A DNA stretch of 51,796 bases from Apophysomyces variabilis. Taxonomy: Eukaryota; Mucoromycota; Mucoromycetes; Mucorales; Mucoraceae. Both the position numbers and the translations under genes were made by a program. The notes under the pieces are model-generated. The model ran no database searches, was not told where the DNA came from, and was given only the letters and a program-made list of their open reading frames with translations. This document shows, piece by piece, positions 1 through 11,902 of the stretch (position 1 is the stretch's first letter; each line of letters starts with the position of its first letter). The stretch is from contig MZZL01000092.1 of the NCBI GenBank assembly GCA_002749535.1, forward strand, positions 1 through 51,796, given 5' to 3'.

Positions 1-1444
1 TCGTCAGGACCACGATGATTGATCAAGTTGAGTGAAGCATCAAGATCTAAGTCAGGAAAGCCGATGCCATTGCTTCCTTGCAAGGAAGAATCGAAGTGGA
101 GGTAAACAGAGAATCCACACATAAGAGCGTTGACTTTTTCATTCTTCTTTCTTTCGCGTACAAGAGCAGTTTTTATATCACTTCCACAAGCTGACTTTGT
201 AATAAAGTGGACAGCTATTTAAGGCATTCTTTTTAAACTCTTAGGTTATTTCTTTCCCTTGTTCTTGGATATAGGCGCAATAATCCTACAAAAGGTGCAA
301 GGCTTATTTGCCTTTGCAGATACAATTGTTGGCAGAACACGCTTAGCTCGTTTCATATGTCCCTTTTTTTTTCACAAACGGGAGAGGGTCTAGTTTGGGA
401 TGGGCAAGCTTACATGTCTGTAATAAAGTTTTTCTTCATCGGGGTAAAGGCAAACTTAACAAGGTTACACTGGTGGAATGGACCCAATGTGAAACTGAGT
501 ACACGGACCCCCATCTTTGGCTCGATCTTAGATTCTGTCCTCATGAGGATAATGCTCGTGTTTTTCTTCCTTTGTTTCCCGCAGCTATTTTGGTACGTAA
601 TACCTTTATCTGCTAGCATAGCCGAGTCAATGGAATACTAGAATTATGATGTATTGTTCAACCTAGATAGATCTGATCACGCTGTCATCCATGGATCTTT
701 TTTTAAAGATATTTAGCCAGAAGATTGTCCGGTCGTTGTACATATGGTGAAGCACTGTCCCTTGTGATACCTGCATGCTGATTGTCACAAATGAGCCTTC
801 TGTGTGATACCTAAAAATTCGCTTGCCAAATATCCCGAACTAGCGAAATGTTCTACGAGTGATTTTTATCTCCCCGCTTCTAAACCCGGTTGTCTTTAGC
901 AGATGGACATACACATTATTAAATAAGGCGGACCGCTCGCATCGAGTATACCCGAATCCTGGAATAAAAAAGCAAAGGGAGATTTAGACCTTCATCGATC
1001 AGATGTAGGCCTCTCGGCTACAACGCCGGAACTCTCTTTCTCTGGATCCAATCCGTTGGCACGATTTACAATTCACAACCCAGGATTGCACATTGCAAAG
1101 TGATACAAGTTGCACTAGCTTGTTTATCTTCCGAATCGAGTCATTCCATTGGCGTGCAGCAGAAAAATTTTACCGTGCAAATAAAGAGGTGTGTGCGCGC
1201 AGATCGGTTATTATTCGGGTTAATAAGTTTTATTGGTTAGTATTTAGATATCCTTCAAATAACTTCTTATTTATTTCTACCGCTCATGTCAGAGTTATTA
1301 GCTTGGTCTTCAAAAAAACGTTTTCCAACGCCACCTTGATCACTTCTTTGATCTGAGGTTGTTTATGACTAGGAGCGTTATACATCAGCAGTTAACGGCC
1401 TTTCACATCCTTCAGATCGAGAATATCCATCACTGCTTTGATAA
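1..1444. other. intergenic, no gene seen
   Basis: Short reading frames on both strands show no recognisable motif, no convincing chain of splice sites and no tRNA-like fold. I see AT-rich anonymous sequence only. Confidence 0.5.
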
Positions 1445-1666
1445 ATGCAAGGTAACAAAGTTGAAAGAGATTACATTGAGTCTGTCAAACCAGATGGACT
1501 TGCAACGGTTGTCGAAAAAGGGAAAGCCCTTGTAATTATTGTAGAGTTCGCTGTAGATGTGAATACCCACGGAAGCCAGAAACTGCACGATGACACAAGC
1601 AGGATGTATCCAAGCGCAAAGATGATCTTGGACAACATGAAAAAGCGCTCGTCCCGAAAAAACTGA
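1445..1666 (+). pseudogene. relic of a repeat-encoded protein (unknown function)
   Basis: An open frame of 73 codons contains a compositionally protein-like core (IESVKPDGLATVVEKGKALV, then IVEF and a VNTHGSQKLHDD segment). A PDG followed about 20 residues later by a hydrophobic strand ending in an acidic residue recalls the kind of segment seen in repeat-family proteins of mucoralean fungi. I cannot assign a domain. No supporting exons are visible upstream or downstream, and the frame begins with an ATG that has no obvious promoter. I regard it as a fragment of a multicopy coding repeat, not a gene. Confidence 0.35.
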
Positions 1667-4460
1667 GTGTCTGCTCCCCTCCCTGTTTCACGATATGTAT
1701 GATACGCTATAAAGATCGTTTGCACCCCTTTGATCTCTATTGATTTCACGTAACCAATTGTATGTTTTTTGAAAGTCTCTTCTGTACGATAACGTTCATG
1801 CCCAATAGCAACAGACAAGCTGAATGCTTTTGCAAAAATCTTTACAAGCTCTTATTATGGAGAGATGCAGTTATCTTGATGGCAAACCATTGCAAATAAT
1901 GATAATAATAATAAAAGTTCTAGTTTGTATTATTTCTTCCAACAACATTTCGATATTTCTCTTTTACATTCAGGTAGATTTCATAAGTTTTGCATGAATT
2001 AGTTAGGTATCCATTTGAAGCAGCGAAACACATCCGTCAGCCCACTGTCATTCAAAGAACTAATATAGTCCGAAGCCAACATGAGGCGGTCAACATATTC
2101 CACTAAACTTGGTAACCAGTAAAGATACTTGACGCGATTACTAGAAGGTAAATTACTGTGATGACTGCTACCTACGTTAGGCTAGCAAGTAAGATCCGGT
2201 ACTGCATTAGTTAGAATTTGTCAATAGTGCATCATAGCTTTCTGCTAGTAGCTAATGTCCCATCCATTAGCGACCGATATCCCAAAAGCGTCAGTGTGAG
2301 AAAAGCTTGTTCATTTGCATACTTCTCTTGGTTCATGAAATGCAATATGCTAGAGTCCATACAATAGTCACTGCTGAGTCGCCGGGGACAAGTTGAGTTG
2401 TGCAACGGTACCTATCCTCCTTCCAACTGTGACTCTATGAGAGAAGCACGGAGCTGGCGGAGAAAGCAGATACACCTGCCTTGTCGCAAATCGTGTTAGA
2501 GACATTGAACATTTAGAAGAGCAAGATTACCCATGTCACAGGCAAAATACAGACATAAAGCTGCTCATTGTAACAAGGGCAATGGTGAGTAAAGGACAGA
2601 TAAATTCGCTTCAATTACTGTCGGAACAGGGACTTGCTTCTTTGAGAAGCTTTGCCATTTATCTTCAATGAGAGGACGGATAAAGCATCGATCAATGAAG
2701 CTTTCATTAGATTCACACAAATAATGTTTTTAACTTACTTCGTTTTACCGAGAACTTTATAGCTAGAAATGGCATGATACCCCTCCTTCCAAAACGGTTG
2801 AGCGATAGCAAAAGGCTGCATAGAGCCTTGTTACGTCTCTTGGGACCTGCCGGAATGACATGCCTTAGTCTACGACATGCACCTTGTTTCGGTATGGAAA
2901 GCTTAGATAGCTATGCTTTCACAGTTGCCCGCACGTTAAGCTTTTGGCTATAGTATGAATACTAATTGCCTTGTTGCCGTGGAAGAAAGCATAAGCGCTT
3001 CCTGTCGAGACAAGCTTGTGCTACGGAAGCAGCTTGACATGCACATATCAATGAAACTTGCCAAAACTGGATGCCATATCCATGGTCTTTTTTATCTTCT
3101 TGTCTTAAACTAACGTAAATTCTGTTAAGTTTAATGGGTAGGTTAACTTTGTATTGTTTTGCAAGATTGGGTTTCCAGGCCACCGCTTGAGTATAAGCTT
3201 TCCGTTTGCGATTCTTTTCAAAATCAAAAAATCCCTTACACTGGCGTCTACCAATCATCTATCGCTGGTTGATAAGTATCAGCTTGAATCGGTTCTTGCA
3301 ATTAAGAGTGAAACACAAAGACCATTCCTGCCAATGTGGTTCGCTGAAATCGAGTCCTTAAAGAAAAAGGTTGCTGTTCCTGTACTGCTTAGAGTTAGTT
3401 ACAAAATATAATGACCTAAACAAATCCCGCGTAACGTTCTTTATCCCAATCCTTTAGTTTACACTGCCTTAAGCCAAGATATGTAACACTGATATTCCGA
3501 GTCCTACTTTCAATGGCTTTGTCTTCTGTAATTCTCAGATCTTGGCGTAAAGCCCGCCTATGGTGGGACAAGTCAGGTAAGGTTAACATTACACAAAATA
3601 AAACCATGCTTAATAAGGCACATGCCTTTGCCAGATCGATCCAAATACAAGAAGGTTAAATCAGTCAACCAAGAAATGCAATGATCTGCTTCGCAGGAAT
3701 GTCCGTATTCTCTCGACATGGATCTCAAAAACAATCTTCTATATGTTAGCCAATAGTCTTGTCCAAGAACTTAAGAGACCCAGAACGATGCAGTAATGAG
3801 GAGCTTCCTTGGAAGATTCCACCCAATATGACTTGATCCGCTGCGTTGCAAAATTCAACGTACATTAAGAAATAGAAAAAATATCAGGATGATGACAAAG
3901 CGACCATAGCTATCCTATATAATTCTTCGTGTTCTTAGTTGAAGAGAAAGATGGATAGTTAGGAGACGGGACTCACTGGGCCTTCTTCAGGAGTTACAGT
4001 GTGTCACGCACTTTGAAATTGCATCAGGATGATTATACAACTTGTGAACAAATTGCGCACCTTAACCAAAGGCTTTTTAAATAAGAAGCAGCATAGATAG
4101 GCTCTGCTGCTTAGAGGCTATTCTAAAGTAGTAACAGCAACAATAGATTGGGCGATGGGATCACAGGTGCTTGCAGACAAAAAGTATGCTATAGAGGCAA
4201 GTATTTCATTGTATCAGAATACAATAGCTTGACGCAGAGTGCCTAAACAGACACAGAGTAGAGCGTGCTAGGGCAAGTAAAAACGTATAGATCTTCACAA
4301 AGTTGAAGAAGAGTGTACCATTTCTCCACTCTGTAATACAGTGCTTCCAACAAGTAATGTCACAGCCAATCAAAATCAATGTCAATGGCCAATTAAAAAG
4401 ATGTCACTCAGAAATAGAGTCGTATTTCTAGAAACTGTATCACCATAATTAATTCTTGGC
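1667..4460. other. intergenic, no gene seen
   Basis: About 2.8 kb without a supported gene. Short frames (for example 2962-3258 minus and 3416-3607 minus) lack motifs and splice partners. No repeat or RNA gene was recognised. Confidence 0.5.
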
Positions 4461-4468
4461 ACCGGAAA

Positions 4469-4478
4469 AGTATAAATA
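4469..4478 (+). promoter_or_regulatory. TATA-like element of the transposase fragment
   Basis: GTATAAATAC lies about 65 bases before the ATG at 4538, in the position expected for a fungal core promoter. Upstream (4363-4408) there are two GTCAC-containing, CCAAT-like segments that may belong to the terminal part of the same transposon. That link is inferred. Confidence 0.35.
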
Positions 4479-4537
4479 CAAGGTGGATATTTTTCCTTGG
4501 TATTTCTCTTGTTTTTCAAATACTTTAATAATTTAAC

Positions 4538-4846
4538 ATGAGTATGATATTTTTATATGAAGATGGACATGGGAATGTTGTTGATGAGAAAGGTGGTCCT
4601 GAGCCCATAGATTACATTGTTAATGAGAACGAATTTGTTGTTGAGACGCTTACTACTCATAGTGAATACATGCAAACTGTGTCCTCGAGTGAATCTTCTT
4701 TGACTTCTCGTATGTTGATAGAAAAGCCAAAAGATGAAGATACTCATATGAAGGAGGCAAATGTAAAACGGGATTATGTGCGTTATACTGTCCAGGATAA
4801 AGCTCGGTTTTTTGATCTGAAGATTGGAAATCTGTTACAATGTTGA
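4538..4846 (+). pseudogene. DDE transposase, N-terminal fragment (Tc1/mariner-like)
   Basis: A 102-codon frame starts at the ATG at 4538 and ends YTVQDKARFFDLKIGN then a stop. The segment RYTVQDKARFFDLKI is what I know from the start of the helix-turn-helix region of mucoralean Tc1/mariner-type transposases, where it is normally followed by a helix-turn-helix of the ASAAAKQLGI type. Here that helix-turn-helix and the whole catalytic DDE domain are absent. The following 150 bases carry another short frame with no resemblance to the family, so this is a truncated 5' end, probably inactive. The assignment rests on recognition of this one segment and the flanking acidic N-terminal region. Confidence 0.55.
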
Positions 4847-5293
4847 TCCCAAACAACCAATATTTGTTTCAAGACAGAGGATTCACGCTGATCCACTGAC
4901 ATATCGCACATACTTGCATTCTGATGATATACCAGATAAAAGTTCAAAAGAAAAAGGATTGAATTCTGTAAGCTATGATTATTCGTTATTTTTAATTGAA
5001 AAAAAAGGCTAATTCTCAACTATTCTCTTGTAGAAACTGAAATTCAAGTGATTCAATTCATAAATGAAGTATACCTACCTGAAGAGCCTCAGAATACCAA
5101 TGTTTATGACATGAAATCAGTATCTACCGCGGACATATATGATACGGTCAGAAAACATACAGCAATATTTGAAGTTAAGTCGGTGTTGTCTTTCTCAAGA
5201 TGGTGTTCGAATGCTCGTTTATCATTCTTAAGAGGCCAGAAAGAAAGAAAAAACAATATTCGAGTAAGATCTGGTCATGTTATGGATGAGTAA
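4847..5293 (+). other. unassigned coding-like sequence after the transposase fragment
   Basis: Two short frames (4824-5012 and about 5039-5293) are protein-like in composition and are separated by a possible intron ending TCTCTTGTAG at about 5034. I could not find a donor that joins them in phase, and no domain is recognisable. They may be a remnant of a second gene or of the same repeat. Confidence 0.2.
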
Positions 5294-7208
5294 TTCCACG
5301 GTAAGCTCAAATATTGGTGTAATTAAAGTATTTTGTTAACCAATTTCTTGGTAGGTGACATAAAATCAGCAATTTGCCAATTTTTACCTCTGTATCAGGT
5401 GTCAATCAAGAATTTAAAGCGAAATGGTTTTGAAATAGTGGGATATGCTCGCAAATCCCTTCAAATGATAAAAATGGAATGAAACTTCTGCAGAAAATGG
5501 TGGACAACTTGCAAAATCGCTCCTTGACAACCAGAATATATGTTCTCTTTTTCCAGTTGCGCATCCACTTCTTTCAGCGAAAGAGATACTACGACCAGTA
5601 AATCTATGATTGCAAATTTAAGCAATGTGAACGGAGATACACAAGGTAAGTCATAATAGATGAAAACATAACGTAGAGCTCACTCTATTAACTCGCTACA
5701 GATATGCTTCATTATTTACAATCTGCCGACCATGACATCTGTTTGGTATCCATCGATTATGCGGGGCATACGTCAAGATCATAAAAGTTAAAAAGGTTGA
5801 TCGAAAACAATGATAAGATAAAAAAAAATTGCAATTGACACTTTTGCTTTGGACAATGAAATCCACCTATTTCATACAAAGCCTTTAGCATCTGATCCAA
5901 CCCTTCTTATCAATTTTGATTGCTGAAAGAAGATTTTACGACGATCAAAATAGCAATTGCAAAATTATGAGTACTATAAATCAAATTTTGCAGAATCATC
6001 CAATCAAACCATGAAGATTCCAATAAGAGATTTTCAATCAAAGACGTGTTCTCGTTCAGGGGCAAGCGTAAATCCATCGCGAAGACATAAATACCCATCC
6101 CACTAATTAGAAGACATTTCTAAACGACCCAATGCTTAAAACAGTTGAGAATACGGGAAAATATCACCAAAAACAGTGTAGCCGATTTTGTTTGTATAAT
6201 GCAAAACGCCAGATGTCTGTATGATGTATGAAAAGACAGTAAGTAAAGGTTGAACTTTATCAAATATATCAATTACAATAACAAAACAAAGTCAGTAGTA
6301 ATTTTCAACGTAAATAGTTTGAATTACTGAGTATTACATCGAGATATACTGTTATTGACTACTAGATTAGGATTGTAGTAGAGGATAATAGGGCTACAAT
6401 TCCAGGGTCAGAATTGATACAGCTGAAAAAGAGTTCTTCTTTATTCTTCTAAGCGCAGACTAATTAGATAGCTGGCTATCAATTCTACTTCTTTCTACTT
6501 TCGGCTAATTCTATAACACATCTCATGGAGGCTTACTGTACGTGATGTTTAAAGCAAGCCATGGTTCCCCAAGCGTCTGACCCTTGTTCTCAATATCTTG
6601 TAGATTCTCTCACGAACAAAATATCACAGAACTTTTGTTTATTATACCATATCAGCTTCCTCAATACGTGAGGTCTCATCCAGTCATTACAACAATAAGT
6701 GACAGAAAATTAGAAAATGAAAGACTTCGAAATTCCACTAAATATGATCCTGTTTTGTTTATTAAGTGCGATCCAGAATGCATATCAAGGAAAGTTTGAT
6801 TGTTTTTTCTAATGAAAACAACGATGAATTCATATTTTAGTGGTAAAGTTAACAATGAGTGTACAAAGAATAGTATCAATGGCCCTTCTTTGAGCAGAAG
6901 ATGACCAAGAATGACACATCGCACCTGTATCATCTCTAGATCAATTCATTCATCTCATACACACTGGTCCATCCTCGTAAATCAGGTAAATGAAACCTTA
7001 CTGACAGTAGCCGTCAAATAATCGCTCCCTTCTCTTTGACAGTTATGCAATTGTTCCCGACACGAGGCATGACATACCGCATCCTCCTATGCGATTTCTC
7101 TAACTTTGACCGTTATATTGTTTTTATTTGTATCCATTTTCACCACTTGTGCAATAGATGAAGTTTGGCAAAACTGTGGGTTCCAAATCATAGGTACGCA
7201 TGAACGGG
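5294..7208. other. intergenic, no gene seen
   Basis: Nearly 2 kb of AT-rich sequence with only short frames. The frame at 6584-6799 has no motif I recognise. No RNA gene or terminal repeat was identified. Confidence 0.45.
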
Positions 7209-7220
7209 GTATAAAACGAA

Positions 7221-7508
7221 ATGTTGTCAAACGCAAAACCTACTTCGTACTCAGTCACAGAAGACAATGATTTTGACAAACGAGAATATAATCCCTCTTT
7301 CGTAAGTCTACTTTTGCTTTTCCTTTCTCTTTCCCTTCAATCGTCCTCCACAATGACTGATTCCCTATTTTAGGATTTTATAGACTTTCTATCGGCTCTT
7401 TTCATTTCAGTCAATATATTAGTCTATCCAGCTTTGCTATTTGCAACATTTAAAAAAGCAGAAAAGCTTCAAAAAGAAGAGGAGGTCAAAACCAAAGGTT
7501 TGTCATAA
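7221..7508 (+). CDS. small spliced ORF of unknown function
   Basis: An ATG at 7221 sits 10 bases after a TATA-like GTATAAAAC (7209-7217). Exon 1 runs to about 7302 and is followed by GTAAGT; an acceptor CTATTTTAG ends near 7373. Exon 2 gives a hydrophobic stretch of about 22 residues (FIDFLSALFISVNILVYPAL) and then a lysine/glutamate-rich tail before a stop near 7508. The product, about 70 aa, would be a single-pass membrane peptide. It sits directly upstream of the Fanzor relic and may be part of the same mobile unit or simply chance. TATA and ATG are too close for a normal fungal promoter, so this is tentative. Confidence 0.25.
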
Positions 7509-7530
7509 AGCCATAGACCTTAATACAAAA

Positions 7531-10100
7531 ATGAACCCGAAAGCTGTTTGTCGTCATTGTTGTGAACACGGCGATAAACTAAAGACAAGTAAGGAATGTT
7601 GCCTTCATTGAATCATATAAACGAGGTCAGTATCTTCTTACTAACGCCTGATAATTTCACACTGATTCTGATACTTTACTGCAGTTGGGAAAAAACGAAA
7701 AGCAACTGAGGTTGACACAGAAGCACAGAAGGCTGAAAAAAGAAAGGACGTACCTTAAGGGATGCGCTGAACGCGAACCCTGATGCCGCTCGTCGACAAC
7801 GCCGGAACCGTACGATTAAACAAGAAATACAAGCGCGATAGGGGAACAAAGTGGAATGATTTTCATGAAAAATACTGTTTCAAAATGTCGTCCGTCCAGA
7901 GTACGCAACTCTCTTGCAAAGTCGCATCACGTCTTTATCGGAATTCATGCGCAACCTTATAATCCGAATGCAATTCTTTGTCAATTCATATATAATCGAA
8001 TATAGCCAGAGAGAAATCCCAGTGTATCTGTACTCACAGAACTTTTGGTATTCGATCGCACAACTAGAGATGAATATCTCTGTGACGAACACCAATCCTC
8101 ATATGCCAGACAACATTTATGATTTTTGGAATCAATTTCGCGAGCGGCATCCTGCTATTGTTTTCCCGAGAAACAACTTCACTGGATACAGTGACGCTCT
8201 TTCTGCGGCTTGCAAGACGTTTCGAGATACTTATACAAACGACATTGTAGAAAATTTTCAACAAAGAGTTTGCGGATTCATCATTCATAGGCTTCAAATG
8301 CTTGTTCCAGTAAGGCAGCGCAACAGAAACTTATATGCCTGATTCAATGACATTCTTATTGTTTTCCACTGCAGGATCTATCTAAATCGTCTGCAAGTCG
8401 GATCACGTATGATTATCTGTACAAAAGCATTGCCGGTGGTGAGCCAGCTTGGTCCTCATGCTTGGAAAATGCGTCCTTCGACCTATTCCTTGCAATTGTT
8501 AACCTCCGTGATTTTCTTATTCCGTTGATGCCCCAAACGTGCACTCTCGAGGCTTTATCGGAACGACCTGGGGTATGTATCCCTGTATTGCGTGCTATAT
8601 TAGAGATGTACGAGCAAGAGCACCAACAGAGTGACGACGAGGAATCAGGCAATTTGCTTAGGCTGTTTTCATTAGCACCTCAACCTTCCTTCCACTTTCG
8701 CTTCGTCACCATTAATGCAAAGGCATTGAGGGCATTGGTTCAAGTCAGAAACGATACAGACGACTATGAAGGTAACGGGGAGATTTTTAACCAAGTCTTT
8801 GACTTGAACAAGTACGACTTCCGAAGGTCAGTTGCCTATTATCTGAGAATAATGTACGAAGCTAAGCATCACTTTAGCATGAATTGCGGAACGTTCACAA
8901 ATGAAATCTGCACGGACGGTTTTAGTGTTGTTTTTCACTTTGCTCGCGGTGCAAAGCTTAACACAGTTGAGCTTGAACTCGAAGATTTTATCACTGAGGA
9001 CATCAACAGATATTATCGTGTGTGTGGGATTGACCCTGGCGTGCCGCATCTATATACTGCGTCATATGGTGCTGGTGAAGCAGAGCATGAAATCCGCTGC
9101 TGTTCGTCTGCAGAGTATTACTGCATGACTGGGTCGCCTCAAAGGGGTCAGCAGCTACTGAAACAAAAAAGACATCAGGGCATTGATACCATCGAGAGTA
9201 ATTTCCCAAGTGCAAAAACATGCAATATCCGCAAATACAATGGACGAGTGGATTACTTTTTCCTACACAAAGATATATTATTCAATTTCTACGGGCGAAA
9301 TGACCGAGAGAGGCGGTTCCGCGCCCATCAAGGCAGGCAACGAGCGGTAGAAGAGTTGGCAAATATTTTGATAGACGGAGGCCGTAAATACAACCATCGG
9401 AAACGGAAGCATCGCGGTGGAAACCGAAAGAAACGGAAGAAGAATCGCGAGCAGCGTAGAAGGCACAAGAAGAAGAACACTGGAAGGTATTAAAAAACAG
9501 ATATCAGGATAAAAGTAGTAATTATTCCCACAATGATCGGATACCCGAGCAACCATTATCTGCCGTGCGTTCTACAGTAAATGAAAGCCGTCGAGCCAGA
9601 AGCTGGAAGCTGGAAGCAATCCCAACCAAAACCGGATAATAATGGAAAGATGCCATTGTTTGTATTTGGGGCGGGGATGTTTGGGAAGGACAAGTGCCGA
9701 TACAAAGGACATCGAAAAGCGGCCGTTAACAAATTATGGAGGATTTTGAAGAGACGCGAGGCTCGTGGCGAGGTGCTTGTGATGAAGATAGACGAGTATC
9801 TCACATCACAGGTAACTGAGGCAATGTTATTTCATCCATGCTTGACTGAATATGAAATACAAATAGATTTGTCACAAGTGCAAAACGAAGAGCTTATGCA
9901 ATGTGGTTACTGAAGATGGTATCAAACACCATGGCATTCAAGACTGCAAAACCTGTAGAACGCCATGGAATCGTGATATTAATACAAGCAAGAATATGTT
10001 CTACATTGCTCAATCTATATGGAACGGCCATGGGCGCCCGGACGCGTTCCGCCGGCCGACACAAATCACCGCTACGAATGCGGGACCCGAAAGGGTTTAG
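7531..10100 (+). pseudogene. Fanzor (eukaryotic TnpB-like RNA-guided nuclease), decayed
   Basis: Fanzors are transposon-encoded relatives of TnpB/Cas12 that cut DNA with a guide RNA. The readable order is: an N-terminal CxxC zinc-knuckle-like segment (from ATG 7531), a basic helix (about 7685-7845), the N-terminal lobe (7869-8309), an intron (8310-8374), the lobe continued with RuvC-I motif GIDPGVPHLYTASYG (Asp codon 9032-9034), a very basic stretch (9370-9485), the segment FVFGAGMFGKDKCRYKGHRK, RuvC-II KIDEYLTSQ (Glu 9794-9796), an intron (9812-9866) and a zinc finger CxxC...CxxC leading into RuvC-III WNRDINTSKNM (Asp 9975-9977). All three catalytic acids and four zinc cysteines survive. Lesions: a frameshift near 7608, stops or shifts at about 7761, 7842 and 7857-7868, and in-frame TAA at 9491 and 9578. 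The C-terminal half reads almost clean, so decay looks recent. Fanzor identity is firm; inactivity is likely, though an intron could hide the two late stops. Confidence 0.85.
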
Positions 10101-10481
10101 ATTTTTACGGTAAGTGTATTAGTCAATTTTTCTAGTTGGGATTGTTTTACTAACGTTTATCTTTCGCAGGTGGTCACACCGGTAAGCTCATTATCACATT
10201 TTAACAGAGGATAATCACTAACAGTTGTTGGCAAACTCTTTATAACTTTTATATCCAAATCTTCAAACAATTTTGGGCGGAATCTTTAAAAACTTTTGGA
10301 TAAACCAGTATACTGCTTAACCCATCTGTACTGTATCACTTCGCTGATTGGGCCATTTTCCCCCAGTCGGTCGTTTAAAGAGAAATCGACGTCAAAAGCC
10401 CGGTGCTGTGTGAAAAAAAAAAAAAGAAGAGGGAAGGCGTCAATTTTATATTCACTCTTTTTTTTAAAAAAAATTATCCTC
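10101..10481. other. Fanzor 3' flank with intron-like signals; upstream region of the G-patch gene
   Basis: Just after the Fanzor stop are strong splice signals: donor GTAAGT at 10111, branch-like ACTAAC near 10151, acceptor TTTCGCAG ending 10170, then a second donor GTAAGC at 10183. They suggest spliced 3' exons or a spliced untranslated region. In characterised Fanzors the guide RNA lies at or beyond the 3' end of the ORF, so this stretch is the natural place to look for it. A poly-A tract and poly-T/poly-A run at 10414-10472 precede the next gene. Confidence 0.35.
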
Positions 10482-11902
10482 ATGTTTCCTCAAAAACAGC
10501 AGCAAGCCTTCAAATTCGTTATCCGATCAAAGCTATCTACAGAAGAAACGATTGTACTAGATGAGAAGAAGACTGTAGAGAAGACTGTAGAGAAGCCAAT
10601 AGAGAAACCAGTAGAAACGCCCGTTACGGAAACATCACCCGCAACAAAGTCATCATTATCGGATGCATCTACGGTCGCATCTGAAGCCGATGACCGCAAG
10701 CGGAAACGAAGTGAAAAAGATAGTGCTGTACCTCTGGCTTCCAAAAAGGTATGTTCATTTTGGAATTAAAAAAGCATGGCGTACAGGATCGTTAAAAAAA
10801 AAGAGAAAAACCTCGATAATAGATTCACAATCAATTGCAAAAGTGGAATCAAAAGAAGGCCGAACTAAAACAAGTCCAGACCGAAGAAACAGAGTCAGAA
10901 TTACCTGAGGATGATTTTGCTGATTTATCCATGATGGCATGCTTATTGTGCCAACGGAAATTCAAGACGAAACAGGATCTGGAACGACATCAGGAACTCT
11001 CGGAACTTCATAAAGTACGATCGACATCCGTAACAAAAAAAACAAAGAAACGCTGGCATGATAGAAAAAGAAAAATTGCGGGAGTGGAGGAACTTTTTCT
11101 TTTTGTTATTGTGGTTTGAGCGTTTTATACCTTCGAACTTTAAATTGAGCGAAAAAGAAAAAGCAAGGTTATCTAACGCCCAAATGGCGTCGTTCAATCA
11201 ATAGAAAAACCTTCGTGACCCTGTGAGCGTGGGCAAAGCGCAGATGAAGAAACGATATGTCAAATCCAAGACAGAACAAGCTGAAGACCAAATGGTCGAG
11301 GTAAGAGAAGGATAAGAGATTATATCAGTATGTAAGAGAAATATGTGCATGGTACTGAGTGATATATATAGCAAAATTACCGTAATCGTGCGGCAGAGAG
11401 ACGACAAGCTTTTGGACAACCTGATAAGCCAGTGTTATCCGAACCGAAGTACCGATCCTCTGGGGCCCCTGTTGGCCAGATACGGCCAAGAACTGATGTG
11501 GACACGTAAACTTGAATCATTGAGATAGACCCTCAACTTTCTTTGCTCACCAGAACAATGGGTCTTAGACATGTTGAAAAAGTCGCTTCGGTGAAGACGC
11601 CTCTTGCGGAGGACAACGTTGGTGCTCGTATGCTGAAACAAATGGGGTGGCGACGCGGCGAAGGTTTGGGCAAGGATGGATCTGGTATTGTGGATCCAAT
11701 TACTGCTCAACAGTATGCCCAAGGCGCAGGGCTAGGCACTGCTTATGCGAAACGAGACATATCTGCCACGGCAGGCTCAGACTCGTACAAGGATCGTGTG
11801 AAAGAAATGGTAAGAGCAAATGGATAAGCAGCCGTGGCTGATGTAGTATTTTTCCTTTCCTTGTTTCTAAAGGCTCGAAGGCGATTCGAAGAAGCACCTT
11901 GA
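10482..11902 (+). CDS. G-patch/C2H2 RNA-binding protein, RBM5/RBM10-like
   Basis: Six exons fit in phase: 10482-10748, 10823-11014, 11205-11300, 11372-11505, 11554-11809, 11873-11902 (324 aa). The N-terminal 90 residues are low complexity with KTVEK/PIEKPVE repeats and a basic RKRKR motif, a likely nuclear signal. Exon 2 encodes a C2H2 finger (CLLCQRKF...HQELSELH). Exon 4 has the NYRNRAAERR motif typical of the RBM5/RBM10 C-terminal half. Exon 5 has a G-patch (LKQMGWRRGEGLGKDGSG) and the protein ends YKDRVKEMARRRFEE. These proteins act in pre-mRNA splicing, the G-patch usually activating a DEAH helicase. There is no RRM, unlike full RBM5. The 190-base interval between exons 2 and 3 is longer than the other introns and might hide one more exon. 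An AATAAA-like signal lies near 11933. Confidence 0.8.

Noticed and set aside
8462..9493. The long central frame as an independent 343-aa gene
   Set aside because: It is the middle exon of the Fanzor. It joins in phase to 7869-8309 through a good intron, and its motifs are only part of the RuvC fold.
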